Positions 6,358-6,553 of a DNA stretch of 6,553 nucleotides are shown here, piece after piece. This DNA is from Clostridia bacterium (GTDB taxonomy: Bacteria > Bacillota > Clostridia > CAKSNL01 > HGM11501): the NCBI GenBank assembly GCA_030535815.1, contig JAUNRD010000101.1, forward strand, positions 260 through 6,812, read 5' to 3'. Each line of letters starts with the position of its first letter. Position 1 is the first letter of the stretch. The notes under the pieces were generated by a model. It had not been told where the DNA came from and did not search any database. It saw nothing but the letters and a program-made list of their open reading frames with translations. The translations under genes were made by a program, and so were the position numbers.

Positions 6358-6370
6358 GTTTACGGTAAAC
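6358..6370. promoter_or_regulatory. 13-bp perfect palindrome just downstream of the transcription start, candidate operator
   Basis: GTTTAC and GTAAAC are exact inverted arms around a single G. The site lies at about +6 to +18 relative to the expected start, where a bound repressor would block initiation or early elongation. Its arms resemble those of the palindrome at 6235-6248 (GTTAAC). Function is inferred from position and symmetry. As RNA it could form only a 6-bp stem with a 1-nt loop, which is too tight to be a good hairpin. Confidence 0.45.
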
Positions 6371-6416
6371 GTGAGAATTAATGATATGTATTATTTTTCG
6401 GAAGGTGGCTGTTTTG

Positions 6417-6553
6417 ATGATGAAAACCCCGGACCATTGGGCGGAAGAACCGTGCGTGAAAACCACGACAGCATATGGTACAGAAGTGATGGTGCCGAAG
6501 AGGATTTCAGATTCGTGGGAGACAGAACGCGCAGTCTACGAGAAAGCGTTAAG
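6417..6553 (+). CDS. Start of an unrecognised gene, 3' end outside the window
   Basis: AAGGTGG at 6402-6408, close to the ideal Shine-Dalgarno sequence, is followed by 8 nt and tandem ATG codons at 6417 and 6420. The frame stays open for 45 codons to the edge (MMKTPDHWAEEPCVKTTTAY at the start, ending ERAVYEKAL). It has few rare codons and no signal peptide or membrane segment. It lies about 64 nt downstream of the predicted start of the exact-consensus promoter. I do not recognise the family from this fragment. A second plus-strand frame (6299-6553) is also open and reads plausibly, but it would run through the promoter and has no start with a ribosome binding site. The frame given here is preferred but not certain. 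Confidence 0.6.
   Translation, partial: MMKTPDHWAEEPCVKTTTAYGTEVMVPKRISDSWETERAVYEKAL

Noticed and set aside
6236..6466. 76-codon minus-strand reading frame with a hydrophobic translation
   Set aside because: It runs antisense across the consensus promoter and both palindromes and lacks a convincing ribosome binding site.

Overview
The window looks like a piece of a low-GC Gram-positive genome, most likely a Clostridia-type Firmicute and possibly from a gut or rumen metagenome. The support is purine-rich Shine-Dalgarno sites (for example AAAGGAGGAA before the asparagine synthetase), TTGACx-N17-TATxxT promoters, U-tailed hairpin terminators, a secreted L,D-transpeptidase without a lipobox, and a palindromic element of a style I recall from gut clostridial genomes. 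The taxonomic call is inference. No tRNA, rRNA, CRISPR array, integrase or transposase was found.

Layout. (1) 1-531 is the 3' end of a VirD4/TraG-type conjugative coupling protein, closed by a perfect 14-bp hairpin terminator at 533-564. (2) 584/614-1666 is an unrecognised charged, helix-rich protein gene that seems to be decaying. Its best ribosome binding site points to an ATA codon. A 48-bp palindromic element sits in frame in its middle. Its frame runs through a bidirectional terminator (1583-1616) into the end of the opposing gene. These two genes look like the edge or remnant of a conjugative element. (3) On the minus strand lie a glutamine-hydrolysing asparagine synthetase (4771-2942) and, downstream, a FAD-dependent oxidoreductase (2869-1619). 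The oxidoreductase has its own strong SigA-type promoter in the 72-bp gap but may also receive read-through. (4) Divergent from asnB across a 118-bp spacer, 4890-6158 encodes an exported L,D-transpeptidase with its own promoter and a perfect 15-bp hairpin terminator (6160-6192). (5) 6193-6416 is non-coding. It holds a 14-bp perfect palindrome, an exact-consensus TTGACA-N17-TATAAT promoter, and a second perfect palindrome just downstream of the expected transcription start. A good Shine-Dalgarno site then leads into a gene at 6417 that runs off the right edge.

No single pathway joins the genes. Coupling-protein DNA transfer, asparagine synthesis, an orphan flavoprotein oxidoreductase and cell-wall cross-linking appear to be separate transcription units. 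The most unusual parts are the in-frame palindromic insertion, the eroded ends of the unknown gene, and the consensus promoter with flanking palindromes at the right end.
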